Below, in pieces: positions 23,438-36,045 of a stretch of DNA of 64,000 bases. Each line of letters begins with the position of its first letter. Positions within the stretch are counted from its first letter, which is position 1. A program made the position numbers and the translations under genes. Under the pieces are notes generated by a model. That model was given only the letters and a program-made list of their open reading frames with translations. It did no database searches and had not been told where the DNA came from. This DNA comes from Cordia subcordata (taxonomy: Eukaryota; Streptophyta; Magnoliopsida; Boraginales; Cordiaceae), in the NCBI GenBank assembly GCA_028554755.1, contig JAPTOF010000019.1, positions 4,164,001-4,228,000 of the forward strand, written 5' to 3'.

Positions 23438-25496
23438 AATCATAGGAATTGGACATGTGAATTTCAAATATGGAAATGAGCTGAAGAAACATTATTGAGA
23501 GGCATGAATTTGCATATGATTGTTGTGTAATTAGAAGAAACATTAGTGTTTCAGATGTGTTGTTAGCAAAACTTCAAACACGTAATGTTCATTAAATTCT
23601 GCATGTTTTTCTGCTTTCCTTGCCTCTCTCTTTTCATTCATTTTTGAGCCATAGATTTTCTAGTTTTTTACGTGCCTAATTAATATGATTATGAGATAGT
23701 ATAATTTGAATAGCAAGAGATGAAAAACCACAGCTTGTTTGAAAGTAATTAACTGTCACAAGTAAATAACAAGAAAATTTCTATTATTTATGTTGATATT
23801 TTTATTCAACACATTTTTAGTAACCACATGAAAATTTCTACATTTTTTAAGTACAAAAAGGATTTACATAAACAAATAGAGTTATGGATATAGAGCAATC
23901 TATGTCTCTCAACTTTGTAAAAAGCATAATATTTGCTAATAATAAGAAGGATCTCTTGATCTATTATAAACTTTAACTTTTCATCCGTTTAGAAAATAAA
24001 AAATAAATTAGAAGCATTCCCTAGAGGGCAAATTTTAGTCCCATATATAGGAAGTTTGATAATGATATATAATCGTCTAGAATTATAGCCTACTTGCAAA
24101 TACTTATATTAAAGTATAAGTAACATTAATGTCATCACATTTTATGTGTATATTTGGTACACATGTTAAAAACACACGTAATATTTGAGTAATAAAAAGA
24201 GAGTGATGACTTTTGCACCTTATGTTAGATTAGGGGAAATAGAAGAAACAAAAAGGGGTTGGGATTAGCATAATCTTTTCACCTGTTTGTCTTAAAAGAT
24301 AAATTGATAAAAAGAGCAATGAAGGGATAGTTGCAATCGTTTTACGAATCACTTTTTCAATTTTCCAAAATTGGAGTAAGACTAAGGACAAAGAAAGTTA
24401 ATAAACTATCTTGATTCTCACTCGAACAAATGAAACTTAAAAAAATTTAATTACTCTCATTTGATGTCTATTATTTGGCAGCATGATGAGATTAATTGTT
24501 TGACAGCATGATGAGATTAATTTTTTGACAAAAGAACAAGAATAAAATCATGATCATAAACATTTAAATGATTTTTTTTAATTGTAAATTATTGCAATTT
24601 TTCATCAATTTAATATCAAGTAATAAATTTAATATTTAAAATATTTTTGGTCTCATGCAAATTCCACCGATTCCGATAGGATTTGTTTGGAATTGAAAAG
24701 GTACTTTTTTATTTAAAAAATATTTCATTTTATAATAAATATTTGAATTAGTTTTCAAATAAATTAAAATTCTAAAAAAATTAAGTTTAAATTTTAAAAA
24801 ATTAAACTTTAATTATGAAAAATATCCTTTTAAAATTTATAAGAAAATACTTTAAAATATCAATTCAAACGAGCCCATACTAATGAATAGGGGAAGAAAA
24901 GCAAGTTCTTACATGGTTACAAGAGGAAGGAAGAAAAAAGCATGCAGTTGATTGTCTTTTCGTGACCCATTCACCTGATCCATGCTTTATTTTTATGTTT
25001 AGTACAAAAAGCACCCATAAATAGTTAAGTACACGTAGTACACAAACACATAATTTAATTTAAACCATCAAAATGAATCTAAGCAGCACAAAATAGTGTT
25101 ATCTAGTTGGTGTCCTCTTGTTAAAACTCGAACTATACGCATCAATTTTTTTAAAAAATATTATTAAACAAACGTTTTTTAATATAATCATTAAACTCGA
25201 AAACGTAAGATTACTCGCATCGATCTTTTATAACTTTTTTCCACTTATTTTATTTTATTTCATTTGTCTTTATCTTCCAAATCAATTCTTAATTCTCAAT
25301 GTTCAAACTTCAAAAGCTTGGCTGGCAATAAAATCTAGGGGTTGTTAACGTTTTGTTAAGAATAAAAATATTAAACACGCTTTCATTTTTTCTTGAGATT
25401 GTGTGTACATATATGTGAAAGGTTTGTACGTGTTGCTATAAGTTGTGTACAGCTGTGAAAATTGAAAAGCGAAATTTTGCTGGTGAAGAAGAAACG
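23438..25496. other. Intergenic, about 2 kb, AT-rich
   Basis: NBR1-like gene 3' UTR to about 23620, then AT-rich sequence with one family A MITE-like element (24675-24877) and the promoter of the epimerase gene. A short direct repeat (GGCAGCATGATGAGATTAAT-like) occurs near 24477 and 24502. No gene seen. Confidence 0.55.
24675..24877. mobile_element. AT-rich MITE-like foldback, family A
   Basis: Left end GGATTTGTTTGGAATTGAAA and right end TATCAATTCAAACGAGCCC form an imperfect terminal inverted repeat around an AT-rich palindromic body. Confidence 0.5.
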
Positions 25497-27594
25497 ATGC
25501 CGGTGAACCTAATCGAAGATGCTGATGGATGGCCCCGAATTATATTGTCTGGGCCTACCGGATCAACGGCGGAGGTTCATTGCTCTTCATTTGCATTATT
25601 TTGTTTTTTCTATTTTTTAAGGGTGATTTTTCTTGTTAATTTTCGGTTTTATATGATTAGTTGCATAGTTATGGAATTGGCTTGGATTTTTACGTTCTTG
25701 TATGCTATCAATTGTTCTCGAAAGATAAAAGACTTAAAATGCGTGTATATATATACATGTATATGTGTATATTTTATACATATGTGTTCGAGATCAATTT
25801 TGATCGTGGAGGAAATGCTGTGAAATAGGTCAAGAAAATTATCGTTTGGTTAATTGTGTGAAAATGTGCTTTGGATTTGAAAAAGTTTGAGGATAATAAA
25901 TATATTTGAAAAAGGAAATTGAAATTTGTAGCATTAAGATGGTTGTGCATTGACGTGTATTGTTGGTCTGGTCCAGGTGCTTCTACACGGTGGACAAGTT
26001 GTTTCATGGAAGAATGAACGGAGAGAGGAGCTGCTTTTTATGACGAATAAGGTTGTAGTTTACGTCATATATGTGTTCTGGAATTCCTGAGTGTTTCGAA
26101 ATTCCTAAGTTACATTGAAGAGACAATATTCATATAGGAATCTAATAAATTTCACAAAGTGATTTAGATTGTCTGGAGTTGATGTGCATCAGAGAACTGC
26201 CAAGAAGTGGATGCTAATACATTCACTACTACCATGGCTTTCTACTGATAAATAGTCAAAGCTTCTGAATGGATTGTAGGATTCACAAGCAATTCTTTGA
26301 TTTCTTTGTAGGCAGATGATTTGAGTACTAATTTGATTTCGATCTCGTGCATGAACCAGGCAACAATATTTTTTTCATTTTCTTTTTCTTTAATTTCTTC
26401 CATGAACATTTTCACTCTCTCTATGGTATCAGTCTCTTCTGTTTTGTTCTTAAAATAGACCAACTCTATGTTTGTGCTCAATATATCTATATCTCAAGAT
26501 TAATAGATGATGATGAAGCATTGCTCCTAATGCCACCTCTGAACCCTCTTCTAGTAGCACCTAGCCAAGTTAGCATTGCCCCTAATGCCAATTCTTAACC
26601 TTTTCTGATAGCACCTACCCAAGTTAGCATTGCCCCAGTGCCACCTCTAAACCCTCTTTCTAACAGCATATAGCCAAGTTCTTTTTATGTCTTACTGATA
26701 ACATCAAATTTATCTTTTCCTTTCTGTGTTAGTAGCATTGTCTTATAGCAAATCATAGTTATCAAAAGATTGCCCCTTCAAAGAAGCACATTGAAATGGG
26801 CTGAATGAGGCATCCCTTTCTGTAACCCACTAGATTTTGGTAGTACAACATCTTATATAATTAACTTGGTGTCACTCTATCTGCAGGCTCTGTGGAAACC
26901 ACCTAAAGCCATCAGAAGTGGCATACCTATCTGCTTTCCTCAGGTTTGCTGCTAATAGTATTAGTATTTGCACAATAATATTAATTATTGCCTGCGTTTC
27001 AAATACCATACTAATTAAATTTTGACATGCAATTTGTAGTTTGCAAATTTTGGTCCCCTGGAGCAACATGGATTTGCAAGGAACAGATTGTGGTCTTTGG
27101 ACAGCTCCCCATTGCCCTTGCCTCCAGCTGACAATCAGTCAACTGTCGATCTCTTATTAAAATGCACAGAAGAGGACCTAAAGATTTGGCCGCATAGGTA
27201 TGTCTGTCCTGTATATATTCCTATTGATTTAATCAAATTTGAGAATGTTCTTGCCTATCCACCCTCTACATGATACTCGGGGCTTATTGCAGATTTGAGC
27301 TGCGGTTGCGTATATCTCTCAGTGTTGATAAGCTCACTTTGATCCCTCGCGTGAGGAACACGGATAATAAGCCTTTCTCCTTCACATTTGCCCTTCATAA
27401 TTACTTATCCGTGTCTGATATCAGGTTTGTCTTTATAATTTATTACTTTTCTTGTTTTTAGGGTGGAAATTAATTAATGTTCTCCTTATCCCTTTTTGTC
27501 AAATTTTTTTCTCTTACAATATCAATCCACCTTTTTATGTTAATTCTTTTACTTTTATGTATCTGTCTTGCATTTTTATGTGAGTTTGTATCAT

Positions 27595-27642
<48 letters not shown>

Positions 27643-28357
27643 CTTGGTTCATTCCCTCCCCTTCTTTCTGGCTCCTTTATCTTGGAGTTTGCTAGATGCT
27701 TTACTATTTATTTCATATAGGTTGCATCATACTGTTTGATTTGCAGCGAAGTGCGTGTTGAGGGCTTGGAGACGCTCGATTTCTTTGATAATTTGCTGCG
27801 GAGAGAAAGGTATACTGAGCAGGCGGATGCACTTACCTTCGATGGCGAGGTACTCCCTGCTTTGGCTAATGTGACATTTAAATGGCTTATGAGAATGACT
27901 TTTTGATAGTCATATTTGTTATATTCGTACACTTATTTTGGTTGCATATTAGATTGACCGGGTGTACTTGAGCACACCGACAAAAGTTGCCATAATCGAC
28001 CATGAGAAGAAGAGAACTTTTGTACTGCGTAAAGATGGAATGCCAGATGCAGGTCTGTATTGTTCTTATGAGTTGCACTTATCATAACACTTGTTTCTTT
28101 TTCGATGTCCTTACTTAACTATGATATGGTTGTGGCATTCAGCTGTGTGGAACCCTTGGGACAAAAAGGCCAAGGCTCTTCCAGATTTGGGCGATGACGA
28201 TTATAAAGCAATGTTATGTGTGGATTCTGCTGCTATTGAAGCTCCAATCACATTGAAACCATTTGAAGAGTGGAAGGGCCGTCAAGAGCTGTCAACCGTG
28301 TCCTCAAGTTATTGCAGTGGGCAGTTGGATCCTCGAAAAGTTCTTGCCCTCAGCTGA
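25497..28357 (+). CDS. Glucose-6-phosphate 1-epimerase (aldose 1-epimerase family)
   Basis: Eight exons, all in phase: 25497-25574, 25977-26051, 26887-26943, 27040-27197, 27293-27424, 27747-27849, 27953-28052 and 28143-28357, giving 305 residues, normal for the family. It interconverts alpha- and beta-glucose 6-phosphate (EC 5.1.3.15). Diagnostic stretches: VLLHGGQVVSWKN, IRSGIPICFPQFANFG, EQHGFARN (His80), FTFALHNYLSVSDI (His158), AVWNPWDKKAK, CVDSAAIEAPITLKP (Glu267) and SSYCSGQLDP. His158 and Glu267 match the catalytic His/Glu pair of the family (His159/Glu264 in yeast YMR099C as recalled). No transit peptide; probably cytosolic. The usual Gly in KPGEEW is Phe here (KPFEEW). Intron 2 contains a 55-bp minisatellite and intron 5 a long CT run. 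Confidence 0.94.
26518..26680. repeat. Three-copy minisatellite (54-55 bp) in intron 2
   Basis: Copies start at 26518, 26573 and 26627 with GCATTGC.CC.A.TGCCA and end in AGCCAAGTT or ACCCAAGTT. They lie inside intron 2 of the epimerase gene. Confidence 0.8.
27597..27636. repeat. (TC)n microsatellite in intron 5
   Basis: About 20 TC units within the epimerase gene intron between 27424 and 27747. Confidence 0.9.
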
Positions 28358-28949
28358 GGTCATGTATGGTGCAATTCAGCTTTGTTTTTATCTGAGGTGG
28401 TCTACATTATGTATAATATGCATTCACACTTCTTGTCTGCAAATAACAATTCAATGTGTAGAAATCCAAAAGATTTGAGGAGTTTAGAATGAAGAAAGTG
28501 AGACTGTATTACGACCATCACAGAATTAAATGAGCTCCCTCATCTTATGTTTTGTTATAGTGAGGTAGGCCATATTGCTTGCTATGTTTCACCTCATAGC
28601 ATAAGCATGGTCATGCTGCCTTTGTAAGGATGTGTGCCTCTGGGAATATAGACTCTACAAAAGCAGTGTATATGTATTCTATGGATGTTGGCTAGTATCA
28701 CATTGTATTTAAATTTATAACTGCATATTTATGCAGTTAACAAATTTATTATGCATACACTTTATGTGTGTGTATGCATAATAAATGAGAGACGGGGTGG
28801 AGAAGAAAGAAATGTACTGCAGAACTTTAAAAATGCGAAGCTTTTGAACGCATAAAACGTCTGATGTACTAACATTCTTGTTACATTGTTTTAATTGGAG
28901 CATATTCTTCAAGTGCTGGAAGTTGGTTTGTGTTTTATTTCTTCAGAAC
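28358..28949. other. Epimerase 3' UTR and spacer
   Basis: Likely 3' UTR of the epimerase gene up to about 28720. An AT-rich palindromic patch (TATGCATAC.../GTATGCATA) lies at about 28750-28785. No gene seen. Confidence 0.5.
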
Positions 28950-30020
28950 CTAGAACTTTAGAGTTCATACACCCGAATAGAGATAGCAGGGATGTCCCAA
29001 ATTTTTCCTTGGCTTCCTCGTCATAAGGGATCATCTCCCAGGTACGTGTAGAGGAAGCCCCTGCATCCTAGTTCACTTTCCACCACGCTTATGAGCTCAC
29101 CCTTCACTGCACCAATGAAGTTTAGTTAAAATTAGGCATTTCCCCAATATGTGACAAAGATAGCATCTTTCACCATTGTTATTTTACCTTTCTGGAGAAC
29201 AGATCCTGGAAGGCTAGAGATATCAATGACAGAGCCAGGTGTCAGTTCTATGTCATCTGATGCCTCACTCATGAAACTAGAGTGAAAAGGTAAGAGATTA
29301 GATTTTTGAGAAGAACCATACTTGCTGCTAAGAGTATACATTACATATTGATGTTTAGTCAGTAGTACCTTTTTGTGAGCTCTTCATTGTTTCCACCATC
29401 GAGTTTCTTAATAGCTGCTCCTATACCTTCACCAAACTTTTTCTTTACCATGCTCATTGTAACGTGTGGGATTGCAATTACCATGCGTACCATCATCCTA
29501 CATCACTATCAATCACCAGCTGGTACATTTCCTTTGATGGTTCAGCAGGTGCTTTCCCAAATTTTGAAGTCACAAGATCTTTCAATTTCTCAATATCTGT
29601 ATATAGCCCTGCACTTGAAGTATTATATTTGCTGCAAAATTGTGCATTTCGCTAAAGGTACGGGGTTTGTCTTTCCGTTAAAAGTTTTAGTATTTGATAA
29701 TCTTGTCTAGAAGGTAGAAACGTATTGGTCTTTCATCCTACTTAATGATTTTGCATGCATTTATATTGCTATTTCTCACTCATTCACTATTGGGATTTGG
29801 GATTGCTTATGAACGAGAACATGTGATAGTGGAAGAATTGAGGTGTGGATGGAAAAATACCAGAGGCATTAACTTTGAAGGTTGTGCCGATTATACTCGT
29901 CTTCCTCAAACCAACAGCTTTCAACTACTTCCCATCATCTAACCTGACTGGAAATGAGACTCCGGTATTGGGTTCGACCTAAACCGGCGCTTCCTCGTTA
30001 CTTTTCTCGCTTCAATGACA
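28950..30020 (-). pseudogene. Decayed chalcone-isomerase-fold fatty-acid-binding protein (FAP-like)
   Basis: Minus-strand pieces align in order with plant CHI-fold FAP proteins. About 29861-29978 reads VEPNTGVSFPVRLDDGK, a TAG at 29925-29927, then LKAVGLRKTSIIG. Next, 29369-29608 reads LYTDIEKLKDLVTSKFG...VTMSMVKKKFGEGIGAAIKKL; 29188-29276 reads MSEASDDIELTPGSVIDISS; and 29106 downwards reads KGELISVVESELGCRGFLYT. Exon junctions still have GT/AG. Lesions: the in-frame TAG; loss of one base near 29491-29498 (DVG|MMVRMVI); an extra base near 29022-29026 that gives an early TGA before DEEAKEKFGTSLLSLF resumes in another frame; possibly another TAG at 29979-29981. Intact FAPs bind fatty acids in plastids (family knowledge). 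Assembly error cannot explain three or more lesions easily. The N-terminal leader is not recognisable. Confidence 0.8.
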
Positions 30021-32590
30021 GGTTCCTTCTCTCGTTCAGCTTGACCGTTATTCTCTTTTTCCTTTACACCGCCGGCTATCTTGGCCGTACCTTAGGCTCA
30101 ATCTCAACCACCTCTGTCTTCGCTGTGACATCCTCTACGGTGGATGTCATTCTTGGTAATTAGAGTTCAGCGGAGAGAAGTATGGGTTTGTGTTTTTTTG
30201 GTGATCTTGTGGTTGACAATCGAAATACAGCCGGAGTTTATATAGGAAAATTTGTCAAGGCAGTTGAGGTGTCATTTATTTCCGGGACGGTAAAAACTCG
30301 TTTCATGCACATTTTGGCGTCTCTGTTCCTACCTAGGTATATAAGCACTGCGATAGGGAAGTTAAGACGGGATAAGAGTGTGATATTAACTAATTCGATG
30401 CTTTCATAAAAGATGTTGATGTGTTGCTCTCTAGTCAAATTAATGTGGGATTCTCACATTTCAAGGTGCTCAAGGATGCTTATTATTAGGATTGCTGATT
30501 TTGTTAATTGTGCCAATAGATATTGTTTGATTCGAAATCGCGATTTTGTAAAAGAAACTTACAGTTTTTGTAGTACTTTTTATGTTTTGATTGTATCTCA
30601 AGTCGAAAATGTGTTGACTAATCATGGAGAAGGAAAAAGGATCAAGTCGTTCTGAAAGTAATTTATACAAGATTATGTATTTCAAAACAATTTTTTTTCC
30701 TCAAATTTGAATCTATTTATATTGTTATAATATTACGAGAGGATTAGGATTTGTATCCTGAATATGATAGCTCTAGTGACATCAATATTCCAAAGCCAAC
30801 AAACAGCAACTATCTATTAGAAGCCTTAAAAGACTCTAGCGAGCCATTGCCTCCAACCATTGAGGTGCACTAGCAGTCGCTATCCACTTTTACCAGTTTG
30901 GCTTTTCGTTTGAAAATTAATTTAAATAGATTAGGCTATAGGCCTTAATCAATGACGTTAGGACCTGTAATTGAGTGCAAAGTTGTTTAATTGCAAAAGG
31001 AAGATGACAGATTGACAGCGGAAGCTACCACTTTAATGCATAATGAACCTAATCGATAGATTGGTTTATTCATCGATCGTCCGAAGCTTCGCCCCCTTTC
31101 CATAGGGCAGCGATCTTGGCACGTCTATTGTGCCTACAAAAATGGACTTATGGGCAATTTTCTCTTTTACAATATTGGAGATGTAAAAAAAGAGTAGTTT
31201 CATAATTACTCGCAAGAGTGGAAATCGGAATGGGTTCTCGGATAATTAGGTTTTCGAATTTGGATGAGGAAAATTGAAACCCGATCGGTAGTATAAAATT
31301 AATTATTCGGCCGGATATCGGATTTTAGCATGTCGGGTTTTTCAGGTTCTGATTTTCGGATACTTTGTTAAGTTAGAAAAAGGTGAGTTGCTTATTAATT
31401 ATTAATCAATTCAACAATATTAATTTGAAATCATTACAACAATAATAAATCTTAGTAACTAAAAATAGACAAAATAAAAACACTAATTTTAATGTGCAAA
31501 TTAGAATTTCAAAGTATGACGTTATTAATTAACTATCAACAAAAACAAAGAGTTCATTTAAAATGACAATAGCCAATCAAATATTTTTAAAATACAAAGA
31601 CATTCCATCAAAAATTAATAGATATTAACTATACAAATATATTTCCATGTTTACCTAATTTGAACATTACAATTATTTATGCTAAATTAAATGTTACATT
31701 TTGATAATTCTTGTTATATTACTAAATTTAATTATTTAACTTATTTCACAAAAAGCTTAGTTATATTATGTACTTTCTCATTACTTTTGTAGAATGCTTT
31801 TGTTCTCTTTTTTATTTGTATATTTTAATATTAATGTATTATATAACATGTATTTTTTATATGCGTTATATTAGAATATTATGATTCATTATGGAGTGGT
31901 ATGTGTTTTTTTAGGTTTTTCAGATTGGGTTCGGATGGGAGGAAAAAAAATATATCCAAACTACTACACGATATCTAGTAATTTTATCAGATATCGAATT
32001 CAGATATATCCGAACTTGAAATTTTTGTAAATTTTCCATCTGATCGGGTATGAGTTCGGGGTTGGATACTCAATTCCAATTTTCACCCCTAGTTGCTTGT
32101 CATTCAACCATGTGTCAACCAAGGATTTTGCGTGTCTTTTTGGGGGGGAGGAAATATAGCTCTTTTATGATTCAAACTAGAGTACTTCAACTACATAAGA
32201 TACAGTAACGTTGATTTTTTTCAGTTTATTCAATGTAAACACAAACGATTTTTTTTTTTTCTTTTTTGGTCAAGCAACATAAATGATCTTTGTGCTGCTT
32301 CTTTGATTTAAAAAAAGAAAAAAAAAAGAGTAATGCTACATGTCACTATATTTTTATCATTCATTATCACCTCATAATGTACATGCCTAGTTGACATAAT
32401 AAAAGCAGAGATGGAAATTAAAAAATTAATCAAGCTATCATTCCTAGGAGATAATATTGGCGTTAAGAAGGCAAAGCAACATCTAGCATTACTCGGAAAG
32501 AAAAAGAATCTGATTGGACACAGATGACCCTTGCCCGAAGAAGAGAATTGACACAAGCAGCCTATGTCTGCTAATTCAGTTCGACCGCTC
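30021..32590. other. Intergenic with a hAT-like element
   Basis: About 30021-30170 on the plus strand is open and hydrophobic but looks accidental. From 31215 to 32091 lies a probable non-autonomous transposon. No gene seen elsewhere. Confidence 0.5.
31215..32091. mobile_element. Probable non-autonomous DNA transposon (hAT-like ends)
   Basis: The left end AGAGTGGAAATCGGAATGGG and the reverse complement of the right end AGGGGTGAAAATTGGAATTG form an imperfect terminal inverted repeat, and sub-terminal GATCGG/ATATC motifs repeat on both sides. The interior is AT-rich and noncoding. No clean 8-bp duplication was seen. Confidence 0.5.
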
Positions 32591-32729
32591 AGCCCAACTA
32601 ACCCAAGAAGAGAACAACAAGAAGAACGAAGGAGACGACACAGCCAGCCCATAATTCAATTCGATGGCCCAGCCCAATAGTTGCCCCCCCATTTTTTGTC
32701 ACTTGGGCTTTTATCCTATCGATGGCCCA
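32591..32729. promoter_or_regulatory. Cluster of six site II (TGGGCY) elements upstream of RRP8
   Basis: GCCCA/TGGGC cores at 32591-32596, 32646-32651, 32666-32671, 32671-32676, 32704-32709 and 32724-32729. Clustered site II motifs, bound by TCP factors, mark promoters of ribosomal-protein and ribosome-biogenesis genes in plants (family knowledge), which fits the downstream rRNA methyltransferase gene. The cluster spans the ATG at 32722 and so argues for translation starting further down, at 32809. Confidence 0.6.
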
Positions 32730-32808
32730 ACATAATACTTACTCACAGCACGCAGATACTACTACAACACCACAAAAGAGAGAGAAACCTTTTGCAGCAA
32801 ACGAAGTG

Positions 32809-33030
32809 ATGAACGGTGCAGCAGAACAACAGCAGCGGACCAGCCGCAAGCGGAAGCGGCTACGGCGGCGTCACAAATCCAAAGACGCACCACCACCATC
32901 TCAGCCTCCTCCGTCTCCTCCTCATAGTCGCAAAGAATCCTTCGACGATAATGAGAATAAAATCGCCTCAAAACCATCCTCCAAGCCCCCCTCCTCATCC
33001 TTCTTGGAGAAGGTTCTCACTCTCGCTCCC

Positions 33031-33069
<39 letters not shown>

Positions 33070-35673
33070 GAGACAAACTCTCTTATATATGTATAAGTAA
33101 AGAAATTTCTGCTTAATTCGCCTAAGCTGTTAGATGAGGTGGTGATTAATTTATGTATAATTTCTTTTCTCAAATTAAAAGAGTTATGTTGTACGTCAGT
33201 GAAGTGTGTTGTATAAGTTTAAGCTTTTAGATGAGACGTGATTGTTTTACATACACATATGATCATTTTGGGTGTCTGTTGCAGATGAAAGCGAGATTAT
33301 CAGGTGGACACTTTCGTATGATTAATGAGAAGCTCTACACTTGCACGTATGTTTACTTCCTATTTATCTAAATTATAGCATTCATTTTGCAAAATAAATA
33401 TATTTCATATTTGTACAATTTTTTTGTTATATTTCAGGGTAATTTTGCTTTTAACACCGATTAGGAATTGGGATTATCAAAATGTCTTGGTTATTTTCTT
33501 CACGTCACTGCTTATTAAGTGCCAATGTTGTCGTTTTTACTGTTGCCAGGTTAATTATTTTGATTTAATCTTTTTATTCTCTCATTTTTCAGGGGAGAGG
33601 AGGCACTTAACTATTTTAAAGATGACCCTGTATTGTTTAACATGGTAAGCTTGTTTCCCTTGTGTCCATGAATTTTTCCTTTAACTTGTATTTCAGCTGG
33701 GTTATGGTGAACAAATTTCTTTCTTTTTGCTCAATATGAAGTTTAGAAAATATATGAGTTCAGTTCCTCGTGTGGCGGGGTTCCTTTTGCTGTGTTAACT
33801 ACAACTTCAGCCAATATGTAGCTCGAGGCTCCCCACCAATATCATTGCACTTATTAATATAACCATGTAGTAGAATAATTTTTCTATCTTTGAGGAGCCC
33901 TGAAATTCTCAGTTTTTATATTTTGCCATTTTGTTCACAAGTGTTGTTCATGATTGTAACTCGTAGCATTGAAATATTGAATAACAAATTGCATTATGTT
34001 ATCTCATTTTTAGGAGTTTACAGATCCATAACATTTATGACTAGGTGTTGTGACACTTGAGCAATACATAGTTACAACCATAGCAAAACTGAACTGTGGC
34101 TCAGTTGTAAGTCTACCAGATCAAAGGCTAACTAAAAATGTCTTCATCTTGACTCAATTTGATATTTTCCTTTGCCTTCAGTTCACCCGTGGATCTTGTT
34201 TTGTATATTTTGTGCTCCATGAAGAATATTCTGCCATACTTTTTGTACTAGAAAGCTCCATATGATTTCATAATTTGGTCTCATTTGACTTATATCTACA
34301 CTTACCTGGCCAGTATCATGCAGGGTACCAAGAACAAATGTCACAATGGCCTGAGCAACCAGTTAATATGATTATAAAATGGCTGAAGGATCACAGTGCT
34401 TCTCTCGTTGTGGCTGATTTTGGTTGTGGTTTGTGGCTGAAAATCTCAAAATAGCTGAGAACTACAGAAAATGTGATTTCACCAAGGACTGTGGTTAACC
34501 TGTTTTTCTTGCCAACTTTCTGTTGTGTATTTCAGGAGAGGCTCTGATAGCAAAAAATGTGAAGAATAAAGTCTACTCGTTTGATCTTGTCTCTAAAGAT
34601 CCCTCAGTTATTGCTTGTGATATGTCAAATGTATGCTCACAACTGGAATTTGCTTCATCTGAAGAATGTGATTTTTAAAAATTTCTTGCTTGTAAAAATT
34701 GGTCTCATGATTGTGCTTTTCATCTGCAGACACCCCTCGATTCGTCATCTGTAGATGTTTCTGTCTTTTGCCTGTCACTGATGGGAACTAACTACCATAG
34801 TTATCTTCAAGAAGCACACAGAGTGCTTAAGCCCTGGTATGCATAAGCATTTATAAATTTGATATACTTTTGGCTTGTTCAGTAATCTTATATCAATCTT
34901 GTCACCTTTTCATTTCTTATTTTCAGTCTTTATTTTCTACAAAATCTGTTTAGTTTAAGAAAATGCTTCTGTTTTTCTCAAGTTATTGAACTGGAAAACA
35001 CCCTCTTGACAACATGGGTGTCTAAGGTGAAAGAGTTTGAGGGGAGAAACATTGAAAACTCCCAAGTTGGAGTCTCAATATGGGGCCACAACAGATGCCT
35101 AAGTACTTAAGTTTCTTAAATATGTCATTTTTTTAGCTATGAGTATGTTACTATGTTCTAGGGGTCTTTCATTCTTGTTTTCTGGGGGGAGTGTTTTCTT
35201 TGCATGAAGACTACCTTAGTCTCAGTGATTGCTCTAGTTCATAATTAAGTTTTAGACTGTTCACTGCAGTGGGTGGCTTTTGATAGCTGAAGTCAAGAGC
35301 AGGTTCGATCGTAGTACCGGAGGAGCCGATCCAAATAAGTTCTCAAAAGCCATATGTGAACTTGGATTTACCTCCTTGTCAAAGGTTTGTAGACATCAAA
35401 TTTTCTTATCGTTGCAGGTTGAACTATTTTCATGAATGCTTAAGGAGATTTCTTTCCTGCGCAGGACTTATCCAATAAAATGTTTGTACTCTTCTATTTC
35501 AGAAAGAAGGTTTGATATCAGTAACCTGTTTTGTCTCCCAGAATTCTACTTAGCTTTTCTGTCAACTTACATTTCCATGTTCTTCACTCATTTTGCTGTA
35601 GGAGCAGCAAAATCCAGTGGCAAAGGAAATTGAATGGCCTGAGCTGAAGCCTTGTTTGTACAAGCGTCGGTGA
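32809..35673 (+). CDS. RRP8: RRP8-type nucleolar rRNA (adenine-N1) methyltransferase
   Basis: Nine exons: 32809-33012, 33285-33346, 33593-33644, 34314-34428, 34536-34630, 34730-34836, 35270-35384, 35465-35509 and 35602-35673, in phase, giving 288 residues. An in-frame ATG at 32722 would add 29 residues but lies in the site II promoter cluster. A basic tract [16 protein letters not shown] (10-25) is a likely nucleolar signal. Then come [19 protein letters not shown]-equivalent [16 protein letters not shown] motif I DFGCG (141-145), YSFDL with Asp161, [40 protein letters not shown] and FYFRKK. RRP8 makes the m1A of large-subunit rRNA (m1A645 in yeast 25S) and assists pre-rRNA cleavage (family knowledge). 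The usual Gly/Arg before GWLLIAEV is a Cys made across a splice junction. Arabidopsis relative At5g40530 (recalled). Confidence 0.92.
33028..33069. repeat. (TC)n(AC)n microsatellite in RRP8 intron 1
   Basis: Starts only 16 bases after the exon 1 donor (33013), inside the intron. Confidence 0.85.
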
Positions 35674-36045
35674 GATTCAACCAAAATGCGGTCATTTGCG
35701 AGTTAGTGAACTGGAGATCTTGCTGCTCCGTATTAATGAAATTGATTCATGTCACTGTTGTTCTGTATAATGTCTGACATTTCAATTTTGCTAGCATAGC
35801 AGTAATACAAGAGCTTATTTATCAGTTTCTAGTTACCAGGTGACTGATGGAGTTGGTTTAAATAGTTAGTCGTGCTCATGAGTCCACAAGTGAGCACAAG
35901 TAAATCAACCAAATTAGAGAAATGTTATTGTAAAACTACATTTCAAATGATATATAGTGATATGAAGCAGCATACAAGTTAGGACCCAATCTGCTGTAAA
36001 GTCTTACATTGATACCTTTGATTCTTACATTTATACCTTTGAAAA
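35674..36045. other. Shared 3' region of convergent RRP8 and MurJ-like genes
   Basis: Only about 370 bases separate the two stop codons, so both 3' UTRs and polyadenylation sites must lie or overlap here. Nothing else seen. Confidence 0.6.

Noticed and set aside
29954..30163. Plus-strand hydrophobic open frame (69 codons)
   Set aside because: It overlaps antisense the first recognisable exon of the FAP-like pseudogene, lacks splice partners and has no family similarity that I know.
32722..32808. N-terminal extension of RRP8 from the ATG at 32722
   Set aside because: In frame and open, but the ATG is embedded in a site II promoter motif and the residues show no family similarity; 32809 precedes the basic nucleolar tract directly.
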